A stretch of DNA of 64,000 nucleotides, taken from positions 310,001 through 374,000 of the forward strand of contig NZ_LJAL01000001.1 of NCBI RefSeq assembly GCF_001419985.1, in the 5' to 3' direction. The first letter of the stretch is position 1. Each line of letters opens with the position of its first letter. Below, piece by piece: positions 63,205-64,000 of the stretch. The notes under the pieces are model-generated. The model saw only the letters and a program-made list of their open reading frames with translations. It made no database searches and had not been told where the DNA came from. The stretch comes from Loktanella sp. 5RATIMAR09. GTDB taxonomy: Bacteria > Pseudomonadota > Alphaproteobacteria > Rhodobacterales > Rhodobacteraceae. Position numbers and translations under genes: made by a program.

Positions 63205-64000
63205 TTGAGCATTTTGACGTCATATCGTTTGCGGTGGCAGCGGAAACGCTGGCGCATGCGTGCGTTGCGCAAGGGGCGGGAACTTGTCGCGGTGACAAAC
63301 CGCACCAAGGAGATAGCCCCCAATGACGTCTTGCTTTTCTGCACCTTCCGCAACGAAGACATCCGTCTGCCGTTTTTCTTTGATTACTACCGCAAGCTCG
63401 GGATCAACCATTTCCTGATGATCGATAACGGCAGTGAGGACGCAGGAAGCGATTTCGCCCGCGAACAGCCTGATGTGTCTTTGTGGCGCACTGATGCCCC
63501 TTACGGCGAGGCGCGCTATGGCGTTGACTGGCTGACCTATCTGCAAGGCAAATACGCGCATGGGCATTGGGCGCTGACGGTCGATGTGGATGAGTTTTTT
63601 GTCTATCCGTTCTGTGATACCCGCCCTATTCGGGCTTTGGCAGACTGGCTGGATGCGTCTGATGTACGATCTTTTGGGGCGATGCTGCTGGATATGTACC
63701 CCAAAGGCCCCGTAGGTCAGACAACGTACACGCGCGGCGATGATCCGTTTCAAACCGCCAACTGGTTTGATCCGGGCAATTATTTCATGACCCAGAACAA
63801 GCTGCTGAAAAACCTGTGGATTCAAGGCGGACCACGCGCGCGCAGTTTCTTTGCCAGCAAACCAAAGCAGGCGCCTGCGCTGAACAAGATACCTTTTGTG
63901 AAATGGCGCAGGCCCTACGCCTATGTCAGCTCGACCCATATGATGCTGCCGCGCGGGTTGAACCTTGTTTACGATCAGCAGGGTGGGGAAAAGACATCCG
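63205..64000 (+). CDS. Family 2-like glycosyltransferase, paralogue, cut by window end
   Basis: This open frame starts at TTG 63205 (MSILTSYRLRWQRKRW) and runs off the window after 265 codons. It aligns with the preceding gene along its whole length. Shared blocks include RNEDIRLPFFF against RNEIVRLPYFL, VDVDEFFVYP against VDADELLIYP, plus GDDP, NLWIQGG and YAYVSSTH. TTG is chosen because it aligns with the first gene's start and an AGGG lies upstream; no ATG fits. A long minus-strand frame at 63220-63939 is its antisense shadow. Confidence 0.82.
   Translation, partial: MSILTSYRLRWQRKRWRMRALRKGRELVAVTNRTKEIAPNDVLLFCTFRNEDIRLPFFFDYYRKLGINHFLMIDNGSEDAGSDFAREQPDVSLWRTDAPYGEARYGVDWLTYLQGKYAHGHWALTVDVDEFFVYPFCDTRPIRALADWLDASDVRSFGAMLLDMYPKGPVGQTTYTRGDDPFQTANWFDPGNYFMTQNKLLKNLWIQGGPRARSFFASKPKQAPALNKIPFVKWRRPYAYVSSTHMMLPRGLNLVYDQQGGEKTS

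Noticed and set aside
63220-63939. 239-codon minus-strand open frame at the right end
   Set aside because: The plus-strand frame over the same bases is a clear paralogue of the glycosyltransferase before it, so the minus frame is a shadow.
1-64000. tRNA or rRNA genes, CRISPR arrays, insertion sequences, prophage, toxin-antitoxin pairs
   Set aside because: No cloverleaf-like or rRNA sequence, no regularly spaced repeats, no transposase or integrase proteins and no toxin-antitoxin pairs were recognised. All gaps between genes are short.

Overview
The window is a gene-dense stretch of alphaproteobacterial chromosome. Gene order and protein sequences point to the Rhodobacterales (Roseobacter group). 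Signs of this are rsmG-parA-parB at the left edge, the hemW-rdgB-rph / hrcA-grpE divergon, a secA / parvulin-argJ-mutT divergon, rimP-nusA-ylxR-infB, dnaK-dnaJ, many Tat-type 'SRR' signal peptides, and moderately GC-rich DNA. rsmG-parAB usually lies near the chromosomal replication origin, so the left edge is probably origin-proximal. No rRNA, tRNA, IS element, phage gene or CRISPR array was seen. No gap without a gene exceeds about 230 bases.

Region by region. 1-8.8 kb: chromosome segregation (parAB), heme radical-SAM chaperone, nucleotide and RNA housekeeping (rdgB, rph), heat-shock repressor and nucleotide exchange factor (hrcA-grpE), mismatch repair (mutS). 8.9-13.7 kb: chimeric malic enzyme, a PfkB sugar kinase, and an aminotransferase / sulfotransferase-like pair. 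13.8-18.9 kb: argG, two NUDIX hydrolases, Hsp33, CCA-adding enzyme, a LysE/RhtB exporter. A repeated 3'-UTR element follows both argG and the first NUDIX gene. 19-23.9 kb: a two-subunit ABC exporter and an RNA m5U methyltransferase. 24-27.1 kb: an envelope cluster (two YkuD L,D-transpeptidase-like proteins, one CAP-domain lipoprotein) beside a soluble Ser/Thr kinase. 27.4-31.9 kb: DUF6522-like protein, hemH, a BioC/NDUFAF5-like methyltransferase, then comF-grxC-nitrilase-marR. 31.9-33.9 kb: a UDP-xylose synthase and a GT90 glycosyltransferase in a tight pair. 34-41.3 kb: ubiG, prolyl aminopeptidase and a complete peptide ABC importer. 41.5-46.8 kb: rimP-nusA-ylxR-infB, preceded by a terminator-like hairpin in the leader. 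46.9-50.5 kb: sulfotransferase, mutT, argJ, parvulin. 50.7-58.4 kb: secA, a four-cysteine secreted protein, radC, dnaJ, dnaK with a sigma-32-like promoter. 58.6-64 kb: a surface-polysaccharide region (ABC-2 permease, cysQ, a kdsB-like gene, galU, two paralogous glycosyltransferases, the last cut by the window end).

How the genes work together: most are core information-processing, protein-folding and cofactor genes in short overlapping operons. The accessory content is mostly cell surface. GalU supplies UDP-glucose. The UXS homologue would make UDP-xylose for the adjoining GT90. The KdsB-like protein would activate an ulosonic acid. CysQ would clear the PAP left by sulfotransferases such as the one at 46951-47892. 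Four of the eight tail-to-tail gene pairs share their stop codons in a four-base CTAA or CTAG overlap, leaving no room for terminators between them.

The least explained items are the repeated 3'-UTR element, the aminotransferase with an altered PLP pocket next to a sulfotransferase-like partner, the KdsB variant with a changed QGDEP motif, and the leader hairpin before rimP. No wholly new multigene system is evident.
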